Shown here one piece after another: positions 37,301 through 48,109 of a stretch of 64,000 bases of DNA. Each line of letters starts with the position of its first letter. Position 1 is the stretch's first letter. Source of the stretch: Erythrophleum ivorense (Eukaryota; Streptophyta; Magnoliopsida; Fabales; Fabaceae); assembly GCA_026724425.1 (NCBI GenBank), contig JAIUCV010000001.1, positions 15,978,556 to 16,042,555 of the forward strand. The letters are read 5' to 3'. A program made the position numbers and the translations under genes. The notes beneath the pieces were generated by a model. The model did no database searches, was not told where the DNA came from, and saw nothing but the letters and a program-made list of their open reading frames with translations.

Positions 37301-38722
37301 GCGGTGTCATTATTCTGGTGAGCATCACCCGTTCATGGCGCCCACTCCCTAATAAGCTCAACCAGGGCTTAGTGCATCTGGGGTCTGATCATAACCCAGT
37401 GTTTGATCAAAGCACATGTACAGGTGGCAACTGCATCACAGCTCCACCATAGACTTACAAGATCCAATCATATATAACAGATAGTCAATCAATTCATTTA
37501 GCATCATAATCATAATCATGCAGCAAATACAAAATTAAAACAGACATATGCATGGAATTAGCATGAAACCCTGGTTACCTCACTTTTAGACAAGTTGGGA
37601 AGCTACAGCAATATCAAAATCCTCCTAAAATTATAATATCAGAAAATGATCATTTATATCAGTCTATTACTATCTTATTCATCATTTATGGTGATAACCC
37701 AATGCTTAAAGAATTAAATCACTAATAGTTACCTAAGGGACACCTATCTAATTACCAAGAGCCTCTAATTTCGGGTTTTGCCTTCCTTAAACCAGAAACA
37801 TCAAAATATTACTCCAAACTATAGGAAAATTCACACAAAATTAAGGCCCATACTATAAGTCTACTATGGGGTCTTAAACCAGTAGAAAATGCATTAAAAT
37901 AAAAAGTTTCTACTTACTTAATAACACCCTTAGCCTCAATCTACGAAATTTCACCAAGAAAATCACAAACAACCACATTTCAAATTTTGGGTATGGTGAA
38001 AATACTCCAAATGAAAAACTAATCCGGCCAAAATAGAGAGAAAGAGAAGGGGATTAAATTATATAACAAGTACATTGGCTGATTTTGAGCTTAGAAGTGA
38101 GAAATGGTAGATTTCTTGCCTAGAACCCTAACCTCCCTCTCAAGATGCGAAAATTTTCTTGTGTTTGTGTTTCAACAAAGTGTGGAGGGGCTTATGTGTT
38201 TAAGGTTTTAGTTGGATTCAAGTTGGGTCTAATGTGGGTCATAAGCTGACCCAAAGGTCCAATATCAAGTGGGTTTCAAATTTAAGCCTTGTTGAGCAAG
38301 CTTTAATGTGTTAGGTTACATAAATTTAATTAGGTTAGACCAAATTTGAAGAACTCAATTGATTTAGGTCTGCACAAGGGTTATTGGGCCATTTATAAAA
38401 GCTTATGCAAGTTTGGTTTTGGGTCTCCAATTCATTAGATCAGATTGGGCCCTCTCTAGATGCTCTTTCTTGGGCCAAACCTTACATTAAAAGGTTAAGT
38501 CTGCACCTAAAATAATTGGGCCTCCATTAGTTCCTAACCTTGGCCTACTTAATTTAATTTGGACCTAGATGGGGTTTATAATTCAATTAAATCCTAAACT
38601 CATATTAATAGTTTACCTCTCTAAAATTTTCATTCACTTAACTTGCCCAATTGTCCCATATTAATTATTCTTAATTTACCCAAATTTATGATTAACACTT
38701 TAATTAATTTTGGAATGTTACA
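34359..38722 (-). repeat. 3' LTR of element B, enlarged by a nested solo LTR
   Basis: Total length is 4364 bp because a 1389-bp solo LTR plus its 5-bp duplication sits at 35939-37332; without it the LTR is about 2.97 kb. It also keeps about 130 bases near 38200-38330 that are missing from the other LTR near 45965. Along the aligned ends the two copies differ at many sites by eye, mostly transitions, so insertion of B is not recent. Confidence 0.88.
35939..37327 (+). mobile_element. Solo LTR C, Athila-like family, inside the 3' LTR of element B
   Basis: It begins TGATGACTTGCTAA, ends GTGAGCATCA and is flanked by a perfect duplication CCCGT (35934-35938 and 37328-37332). The uninterrupted site exists in the other LTR of B near 45085. 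Read in reverse it aligns loosely with the start of the LTRs of element A (a CAAGTGTATAGGTCAT-like block, then CAGAGAAT), and it contains the same CGCCATAGCGA motifs and the CACAGCTTTGATTT block. It is therefore a diverged relative of A inserted in the opposite orientation. No internal domain adjoins it. Confidence 0.85.
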
Positions 38723-38737
38723 TTCTCCCCTCATTTT
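38723..38737 (-). other. Polypurine tract of element B
   Basis: Read on the minus strand AAAATGAGGGGAGAA directly precedes the TGTAACATT start of the 3' LTR. It marks the 3' end of the internal region and fixes the minus orientation. Confidence 0.85.
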
Positions 38738-38767
38738 AAAAATTTTGTCCTCAAAATTAGATATACC

Positions 38768-41700
38768 TTACTCAAATAATGCAGGATAATCCTTCCTCAT
38801 TGCCTCCTCCGTCTCCCAAGTTGCTTCATCCGGAGTAAGTCCCTTCCATACTACCTTTACCAGGAGGATGTCCTTATTACACAGCTATCTGACTTTTGAG
38901 TCCACGATCCTTTCTGGCTCAACCACATAAGACAAATCATCTTATATATGCACATTCTCATGCTCAATGACGTGCAAAAGGTCTGGGTGGTACCTTTTTA
39001 GTTAATCGCATGGAACACATCATGCAATCTAGCCAAGTTTGAAGGTAAAGTAACTCTATAGGCCATGGGTCCTATCCTTTCAAGGATTTGGAAAGGACCC
39101 AGATAATGAGGACTGAGCTTTCTTGTCTTGATAGACCATCTTACACCCATCACTGAAGTAGCCTTAAAGAACACATGGTCTCCTACGTCAAATTCTAAGG
39201 GTCTCTTTCTCTTATCTGCATAACTTTTTTGCCTACCCTGGGCAGCCAAAAACTTCTTTCTAATGAGTTCTATTTGGTGGGTGGTTTGGTCTACTATATC
39301 TGGACTTAAAAGACTTCTCTCACCAAGTTTTACCCAACATAAGGGTGACCGACACTTCCTCCCATAAAGTGCCTCAAATGGTGCCATTTGGATACTGGAA
39401 TGATAACTATTATTATAAGCAAACTCAAATAAAGGCAAGTATATATCCCAACTCCCCTTTAACTCTAGCACACTAGCCCTAAGCATGTCTTCAAGGGTCT
39501 GGATGGTCCTCTCAGTCTGTCCATCAGACTGAGGATGATAGGCAGTACTAAAATTAAGACTAGTACCTAAAGCTTCTTGTAGAGACCGCCAAAATTTTGA
39601 TATGAACCTTGGGCCTCTATCTGACACAATGCTATTGGGGACACCATATAATCTTACAATTTCACGAATATACAATTGAGCTAGTCTATTTAGAGGATAA
39701 GTGGCTCTAAAAGGTAGAAAGTAGGTAGATTTCGTCAATCTATCCATAATCACCCAAATAGCATCATAACCCGAGGATGTTCTAGGAAAACCCATTACAA
39801 AATCCATGGATATACTATCCCATTTCCATTGCAGAATTCTTAAGGGGTGTAACAAACCTGCGGGTCTTTGGTGTTCAATCTTAACCCTCTGACAAACTAG
39901 ACATCTAGCAACAAACTCTATGATGTCTGACTTCATCCCAAGCTACCAAAAGCTCTTTTTTAGATCCCTATACATCTTAGTGGTGCCCGGATGAATGGTG
40001 TACCTACTCTTTTAAGTTTCCGACAATATTGTATTACTCAACTCTTCATCCTTAGATATGCACACTCTACCATAGAACCTCACCAAGCCATCTTCTGATA
40101 GGTCAAAATATTTGACCTCACCATTCCCCAATTACTCTATAATTCCTCTCCAGTAGGTATCTAGCTCTTGGGCCTCTTTAATCATCTTCCTAAAGTCATT
40201 TTCTATCCTCAATTCTCTAAAAAGAAGGCTACTATTTTTCATTGAAATCGATAGATTCAAGTCTCTCAACTCTTCAATCAACCTTTACTCCCTAAGCATC
40301 ATTATTGCCATATGAATAGATTTCCTACTTAAGGCATCGACAACTACATTCGCCTTCCCTGGATGATACTTTAAAGAGAAATCATAGTCCTTAAGAAATT
40401 CCATCCACCTCATTTGCCTCATGTTTAATTCCTTCTGGTTAAACAAGTACTTCAAACTCTTGTGATCACTATACACCTCAAATTCGGCACCATAGAGACA
40501 GTGCCTCCAAATCTTAAGGGCAAAAACTACCGCCGCTACCTCTAAGTCATGGGTGGGGTAATTCTCCTCATAGGTTCTAAGTTGCCTAGAAGCATAAGCT
40601 ATCACCATGCCTTGTTGCATTAAAACACACATTAATCCTTTCTTAAAAGCATCACTATAGACTGTGAATGTCTCCTTAAGGTCAGGTATCACTAATATAA
40701 GTGCGGTGATAAGCCTATCCTTAAGCTCCTAAAAGGCATTCTCATACTTACCATCCTACACAAATGGTTGGTCCTTCCTAGTCAATTTTGTCAAAGGTAT
40801 GGCGAACTGAAAAAATCATTTAATGAATCTTCTATAGTAACCACTAAACTTAAGAAGCTACGGATTTCTGTCACTATTTTGGGTCTGTCCCAATTCAGTA
40901 CCGCTTCTACCTTACTAGGATCTACCGCTACCCCTTGTTCCGATATCACATAACTTAGGAATTTGACCTCCCGTAACTAGAACTCACACTTGCTTTGCTT
41001 AACATACAACTGATGCTCTCTCAATGTTTGAAGAACTATCTTAAGATGCTCTTCATGCTCTTCAATACTTTTAGAGTAGATAAGAATGTCATTAATGAAT
41101 ACTACCACAAACCGGTCAAGATATAGCCTAAAAATCTTATTCATGTAGTCCATAAAAATGGTAGGGGCATTGGTTAACCCCAAAAGGCATAACTAGGAAC
41201 TCATAATAGCCATATCGAGTCCTAAAGGCAATTTTAGGTACATCCTTAGCCTTGACTCTAAGTTGGTGATATCCCGATCTAAGGTTAATCTTTGAAAAGA
41301 CTGATGCTCCAGCTAATTGGTCAAGTAAGTCATCAATTTTAAGCAAAGGGTATTTATTCTTGACAATCGCTTGGTTCAATTGCCTATAGTCAATACAAAG
41401 TCTAAGACTACCATCTTTCTTCTTGACAAACAACACTGGTGCTCCCCATGGAGACACACTTGGTTTAATAAACCCTTGCTCAAGTAGCTCCTCTAATTGA
41501 CTCTTCAACTCTACTAACTCAGTAAGTGCCATTCTATATGGGGCCTTAGAAATTGGACCTATACCAGGTACCAAATCAATAGAAAATTTTAGCTCTCTTT
41601 CTAGAGGTAGTCCACTAAACTCTTTATGAAAAACCTCAGGGAACTCCCTAATCATAGGTATATCCTCCAACCCATTATCAACTTTCACATGCAATGAAAA

Positions 41701-42213
41701 GAATTCTAGAAACCCTTGGCAACCACGCCTAAAGCACCTCCCAGCTTGGGCGGCAGACACACAAGTAAGCTCAGTCATAGGATAAGTTTCAGGTACATTT
41801 GTAGGTAAGGAAACAGTCTTACGGTTATAATCAAGAATCACATTATTAGCTAACAACCAGTCCATACCAATGATTACATCAAAATCACACAAAAGGATGC
41901 AAATCAAGTCAAGGGTAGTACAATGGCAATCCAATTGTATAGTACAATTTAAGCATACATCAAATGTAATCATAGAATATCCAATAGAGGTGGACACAGA
42001 TAATTCAAATGGCAACAGGCTAATTTTAAGACCCAGACGCTTAACACAATCATATAAGATGAATGAGTGGGTCGCACCTGAATCAAATAATATATCTACA
42101 ACATGATTATGGACAAGTAAAGTACCTCGGATCAAACTAGGGGATCTACTAGCCTCTTGCTGTGTAAGGGTAAACACCCTTCCCTGGGTAAGTGGTTTAA
42201 TAGATAAGGCCAA
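38768..42213 (-). pseudogene. pol of element B: protease, RT, RNase H, integrase, chromodomain
   Basis: Protease comes first, with [10 protein letters not shown] near 42080. The reverse transcriptase follows with [32 protein letters not shown] and, after a frameshift near 41180, FINDILIYS; the active site reads IND where IDD is usual. RNase H lies at 40285-40692 ([16 protein letters not shown]). Integrase lies at 38998-39936 with the CLVCQ finger half and the three acidic residues in ISMDFV, IVSDRGPRF and DGQTERTIQTLED. After a further shift and two stops a chromodomain-like end reads LVKVVWKGLTPDEATWE to a stop at 38768. Broken in several places, it cannot make one polyprotein. Confidence 0.9.
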
Positions 42214-42216
42214 CTC

Positions 42217-43312
42217 TCATGACACCATGCAAGTCCGTGCATAGTGTCCAGGCTTCCTACAAGTATAGCACACCATGGATGGCCCATTCCTATAGTTCTT
42301 CCGACACTTGGCACAAGAGGGTGGGGCACTCACTGCACTTCTTGGTGGTCCTATGCTTTTCCTTTGAGGGACATTCCTTCGGAGTGGTCTCCTACCCCAG
42401 AAGCCACTCCCGCTATTAGCCTCCTTTTTACTTCCGCCCCTAAAGGGCTCCATGCCCCGATCACACTTACACTCCAGGGTCTTCCTCCCCTTAGCCTCAC
42501 TTTCCATCATGGCCTTCTCCGTTACTTTACACTTCTCTACTAATTTATCAAAATTGCAGATCTGTAGAGATACAATTTTATCCTTAATCTCTGGTTTTAG
42601 ACCTCTTTCAAATTTTTCAACCTTTCATGGCTCATCATTAAACCTTTTCAAGTAGGAGGAGAAGCAAGACAATTGAATGAATTTGGCTACATATTGATCT
42701 AAATTCATGTCCCCTTGCTCAAAGAAGTTAAACTCGACTTCCTTGTCAGCCCTCATTGATGGGGGAAAATACTTACTCTCAAAATCAATTTAAACATTCC
42801 CAAGTCAAAGGTATCTCCCTTGCAATCAATAATCTGGTGGCATTCCTCCACTAATGCTCAGCCTCATCCTCTAACTTGTATATGGCTAACTTTGCCTTTT
42901 ATTCCGTGGTGCAGGTCATAACTTCAAAGATCTTCTTTAGTTGCATCAGTCACCTCTAAGCTTTCTCAGTATCTAACTCCCTTAAAAATGATAGAGGGTC
43001 AACTTTTCTAAATTTGGCCAACACAATAGAGAGGTCGCCATCCTCCCCTTGGCGTCTCACACTAGGGTTATGACCAGCACCAACACGGTTCTCCACCGGC
43101 ACCTCCTGATTCTGCTTATTCATATTTTCATGCAGTTGCTTCAACACTTGCATAACATCTGCATGAGTCTCGGCTTACTCTTGCAACAAATCTGTCATTG
43201 CCTTAATTGTAGTTTCATAAGCCTCAACTTGTTCTCTCATTCGATTGGCCATTATAGTCATGGCATCTTGCATCTCTTTTAGCATCTCAGTTGTTTCTCT
43301 ACGTGCAGCCAT
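42217..43312 (-). pseudogene. gag of element B
   Basis: The minus-strand start codon is at 43310-43312, about 220 bases inside the 5' LTR, opening a methionine- and glutamate-rich coiled-coil-like N-terminus with a stop after about 45 codons. A middle part at 42956-43153 contains LAKFRKVDPLSF. The C-terminal part at 42217-42510 has basic residues and the CCHC zinc knuckle CYTCRKPGHYARTC, which binds genomic RNA in the family. Stops and shifts make it non-functional. The following frame (protease) begins immediately downstream. Confidence 0.82.
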
Positions 43313-43523
43313 CTAGTTCTGCAATGCCACAAGCACAACCACAAGCATTCCCCATTAAGCTGTAGCCCAAGGCAAACAAAACACAACTCCACCCATAGCA
43401 GGTATATATAAGTATGAGAGTTATCACCAGGTCACAATGTTCCTACTCCTATCATGCATGCATCATGATCGCTAAGTTTTCTAACTACAAAGTTGTAAAT
43501 CAAACACAATTGCCTAAACCATT

Positions 43524-43535
43524 GCTTTGATACCA
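43524..43535 (-). other. Primer-binding site of element B (initiator tRNA-Met type)
   Basis: Read on the minus strand TGGTATCAAAGC lies two bases after the end of the 5' LTR. It differs by one base from the TGGTATCAGAGC complement of initiator tRNA-Met used by many plant retrotransposons. It marks the start of the internal region. Confidence 0.88.
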
Positions 43536-43537
43536 AC

Positions 43538-46370
43538 TGTGACGACCTCAATTTCTAATTATTGTAATTAAGGTAAAATACATGATTAATAACCATAAAT
43601 CAGGGTTACAAGATATTAAAACTAATTACATTCGAAAAAAGTAGGGAAATTTGAACCTTTATGTTATTAGAGTTATCAACCAAATAATTACATGCATTCA
43701 TGTACACAAGGGAAACAAACACTCATTTATAGGCATTTGATTCTATTACCCATTAATTTCAACTCACAAGAATCATCTACCAATGTTTCTAAGTCATCCC
43801 TTAAGGTTAACATATGAAAAACTAAGATTTCTAGGCTAGAATGATAGTTAATGACCGTTAGCTGTGGCTAAATGCCTTTGCCCCGCGACTAATTACTCTC
43901 GGGTTCACTCTTTTATCTTCACCGCGGCGAGTTGGAGCTTTGCCTCGATAAGGAAGCCTCCTGAAGCCTATCTCACTAGCTCTCATTATTGGCCGCAGCC
44001 AATTCTCCCTTTCACCGCAGCTAATTCCTCTTTGGAATGCCTGACACATTTTTACAAAAGTTCACCACGTTCAATTCCTATTTAGTCACAGCAAATTACC
44101 CTCTAAACGACTCCTAATTTGGCCTCTCATATTTCACCGCGACTAATTCCACTTCTCACCATAGTTAATTGCTCTTTGATACCCTCCCTGGGTAATTTCG
44201 CCTCTATTGGCCGCGACTAATAATATTTTATCCGCGGCGAAATACCTTCTGATTCTACAACCTCTAAAATCTTGTCTCATACTCTCCATTCTCCCTCCAA
44301 TGACACCCTAGAGCCACTCTATCTTAATTTGTGGGGCTCTAATAGCTTTCACTAGTTTAATTTACCCAGCTTATCAATCATTACTAGTTTAAGACATAAA
44401 TGTTAATTTCTACTCCTCCAACTACCCTATATCAGCAAGTCCATAGAGTAATAACAGGAAATTCATGAACTATCAACAATTAACATTCGATATACATTCT
44501 ATTAGAGATTTTATACATCAATGGTTCATATCAACATCTAATGCGTCACATAATTATATTTTCCATAGTATACCATACCATAAATTTAGCAAAATTCATA
44601 CATCAAGTGTTATAAGTTCATACATCCAATACTAAGTTAAGATGAGGCTTAACTCCTCAATAGATACATCCTAAGTAATCAAAATATAAGAGCCTACACT
44701 TGGCAACATGATTACATGATGATGTTATACCAAAAAGAATACAAAATTTAGCATCTATTTTAATTAAATTAGTCTTAGTGTAGTCTTCTTCACCTATAGT
44801 TAGAGCTCATAGATTCTCATCCACTTATTTCCCTTATCCTTACCCAAAGAGACTTCACCTGAAAGTATGATCCCATGAAACGGGGTGAGATGCAAATCTT
44901 AGCAACCAAAGCAAATTCTATTAATATATTCTAATTTAATTCACTTATATGCATGATTTTATATAAGCAACAGAAAATATACTAGCCATATCAGTAAATA
45001 AAATAATTAAGCTATCTATGATTATTATCCCATACTAGCAATCACAATTTTACATGTTAAAGGCCAATAACACCGGGAGAGACCCGTCCACGGCACCCAC
45101 TCTCCAATGAGTACAGCCAGAGCTCAGTGCATCTGGGGTCTGATCATAACCCAGTGCTCGATCGAAGTATATACATGGGTAGCAGTTACACCACAACTCC
45201 ACCATGGACTCATAAGGTCTAATTACATATAATAGATAGCCAATCAATTCATTTAGCATCAAAATCATAATCATGCAGTAAATATAAAATTAAAATAGAC
45301 ATATATATGGAATTAGCATGAAACCTCGGTTACCTCACTTGTAGACAAGTTGGGAAGCTACAGCAATACCAAGATCCTCCTAAAATCACAATATCGGAAA
45401 ATGATCATTTATATCAGTCCATTACTATCTCATTCATCATTTATGGTGATAACCTAATGCTCAAAGAATTAAATTATTAATAGTTACCTAAGAGACACCT
45501 ACCTAATCACCAAGAGCCTCTAATTTTGGATTTTGCCTTCCCTAGACCAAAAATATCAAAATATTACTCTAAACCATAGGAAAATTTGCACAAAATTAAG
45601 GCCCATACTATAAGTCTACTATGGGGTTCTTAAACCAGTAGAAAATGCATCAAAATGAAGAGTTTATACTTACTTAATAACACCGTTAGCTCCAACCTAC
45701 GAAATTTTACTAAGAAAATCCCAAACAACCACATTTCAGATTTTGGGTATAGTGAAAATGCTCCAAATGAAAAACTAATCTGGCTAAAATGGAGAGAAAG
45801 AGAAGGGGATTAAGTTATATAACAAGTACCTTAGCTGATTTTGAGCTTAGAAATGAGAAATAGTGGATTTCTTATCGAGAACCATAGCCTCCCTCTCAAG
45901 GTGCGAAAATCCTCTTGTGTTTGTGTTTCAACAAAGTGTGAAGGGGCTGATATGTTTAGGGTTTTAGTTGGGTTTAATTGGACTAGACCAAGTTTAAAGA
46001 ACTCAATTGATTTGGGTCTGCACAAGGATTATTAGGCCATTTATAAGAGCTTATGCAAGTTGGATCTTGGGTGTCCAATTCATTAAATCAAATTGGGCCC
46101 TCCCCAGGTGCTTTCTCTTGGGCCAAGTCTCACATTAAAAGTTTGGGTCTGCACCTAAAATGATTGAGCCTTCATTAGTTCCTAACATTGGCCTACTTAA
46201 TTTAATTTGGGCCTAGATGGAATTTCTAACTCAATTAAATTCCAAACTCATATTAATAGTTTATCTCTCTAAAAATTTCAGTCACTTAATTTGCCCAATT
46301 ATCCCATATTAATTATTCTTAATTAATCTAAATCTATGATTAACACCTTAATTAATTTTAGGATGTTACA
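43538..46370 (-). repeat. 5' LTR of element B
   Basis: Length 2833 bp, starting TGTGACGACC and ending GGATGTTACA on the plus strand. It aligns with 34359-38722 except for the nested solo LTR and a deletion of about 130 bases near 45965. It preserves the empty site (GACCCGTCCACGG near 45083) of the insertion in the other LTR. Confidence 0.9.
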
Positions 46371-46375
46371 TACTA

Positions 46376-47953
46376 TCTTATCTTCACTTTTATATTCCTT
46401 CTCTATATCCCTATTTTTCTCATCTTTTCTCAACTCTTCTTTTTTCTTTCTGGTTCAGCTAACTCTACACCTTCCTTATAAATGACTTGATCCCTTTCAC
46501 TTACTAAGCCCTCCTTAGATTTGTGAACTTCAGGTAATTGCTTCCCACTATGCAAGGTGATTGCTTTACATTCCTCCTTCCCTTCTCTTCTAGGATTAGG
46601 AACTGTATCGCTTGGTAATCCTCCTTGCTTCATTGTATTCAACTCTAATGCTAATTGCCCAATTTGCATTTCCATGTTTTTTATTACCACCTTTTGTTCA
46701 GCAATAAACAGCATCATCATCTCTTCCATACCTGATTTCTTTTCTTGAATGGGGGCTTATTGCCTTGGCTATTGTGTAAATCCTAGTGATCTCATAAGAG
46801 CTACTGGTGTAGGCCCAGAGGACGATGCTTGATTCAATGATGTACCTTGACTCCATGAAAAATTTGAGTAGTTCTTCCAACCAGGATTATATGTGTTGAA
46901 GTATGGATTGTTAAGACCTCTTTATGGATTTCCAATATAATTGCATGACTCGAGGGTAGTCCCTGTTGGACAAAATTCAGAAGAGTGTGCTTCTACACAA
47001 TAGTCACAAGAATTGATCAATATGTGTACTACATTAACTCTTTTATAATTATAATTTTTCTAAACTTGAAGTTCCAACAAATCAAAACGCTTGTTTATGG
47101 ATGCAATCATTGCGACTATTTGAGAAGTGGCATCATCTGAACTTCTCTCAACTATTTTTATCGGTCTCCACTTACTAGAATATTGTGCATACTCGGCCAC
47201 TAGATCATCCAAACATTTTATTATATTGTTCATCGGTTGTCTTCTAAAGCCTCCATTGTCTGACTCACTATTTAAACCTTTCCCATGCTTCATACAGATT
47301 CTCACCTGGCTGTTATCTGAAATAAGTAATTGCAGCTCTGGCATCCACCATCTTGTCATGAGGGAAAAAACATGCCCAGAATCTTTCTTCTAAATTCTCC
47401 ATGTCTCAATTAAACCTTCCGACAGATTATTCAACCACTCCTTGGCATTTCGTTGCAAAGAAAGGGGAAAAAGCCACAAATGAATCACATCCATTGGTAC
47501 ACCATTTTGCTTGAATGAGTCACACACCTCCAAGAAAACTAAGAGATGTTTATTAGGATCCTCCTGGTAAGTACCGCTAAATTGTCCATTGATTTGCAAC
47601 ATTTACAACATCGTTTGTTTGATCTCAAAATTATTGCTTAAAATTCTAGAACTTTGATACCTAATTAATATCCTCGATTGTTGTGACTGAGAAAATCATT
47701 AATTCCTAACCTTTCAGACTCCTCTTCAGCCATGGCTGGAACTCCTCTCTGTCCTTCTCCTAGAATTGAATTTTCTTCTTCAATATAGGTTGCCTCTTAT
47801 AGTTCAACTGGAGTTTTCTCTTAAGTTTTAATTTTTTTTCCAGCTCTTCTTCTTTATTGAATGTGAGTTCTATAGGTGAACTCTCAGCTATAATATCTTA
47901 GTGCCTCTGGTCTTTATCTTAGCTCTCACTTTAGTTTTTGCCTTAGGTGGCAT
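46376..47953 (-). pseudogene. gag of element A
   Basis: The minus-strand start is the ATG at 47951-47953 (PPKAKTKVRAK). The capsid-like core lies at 47390-47602, with EDPNKHLLVFLEVCDSF and LWLFPLSLQRNAKEWLNNL, the typical gag core of Athila-lineage elements. Further on are a CDYCVEAHSSEFC knuckle near 46990 and the block QIGQLALELN...PRREGKEECKAITLHSGKQLP at 46430-46729, which normally leads into the protease. Stops break the frame. It is cut off at 46375 by the insertion of element B; the protease resumes beyond 34354. Confidence 0.82.
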
Positions 47954-48084
47954 AAACTATAATACCTGCTAAACAATATATCTAGAATTTAAGTCCTGAT
48001 AGCAGAAAGAAATTAACTAAACTAACCAAAATCTTAAACTAAAACTACTAAGAATCTACTTAGTCTAAAGAAATCTAACTCAAT

Positions 48085-48102
48085 TCCCTAGCAACGACAT
48101 TA
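48085..48102 (-). other. Degenerate primer-binding site of element A (tRNA-Asp type)
   Basis: Read on the minus strand this gives AATGTCGTTGCTAGGGA, close to the TGGCGCCGTTGCCGGGGA site complementary to tRNA-Asp that Athila-type elements use. It lies seven bases past the 5' LTR. The changes are mostly transitions. Confidence 0.7.
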
Positions 48103-48109
48103 GAAAACT

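Larger units (their letters stand above)
34359..46370 (-). mobile_element. Tekay/Del-like chromodomain Ty3/gypsy retrotransposon (element B)
   Basis: It is inserted into element A between gag and protease, with the perfect duplication TACTA at 34354-34358 and 46371-46375. LTRs lie at 34359-38722 and 43538-46370, both starting TGTGACGACC and ending ATGTTACA. On the minus strand the order is 5' LTR, an initiator tRNA-Met primer site, gag with CCHC knuckle, protease, reverse transcriptase, RNase H, integrase, chromodomain, polypurine tract and 3' LTR. LTRs near 3 kb, the Met primer site and a C-terminal chromodomain fit the Tekay/Del lineage. All frames carry stops or shifts, so this copy should not be able to move by itself. 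Confidence 0.88.

Noticed and set aside
42219..42655. Plus-strand frames over the gag/protease region of element B
   Set aside because: The opposite strand carries the CCHC knuckle and protease; these frames are shadows.
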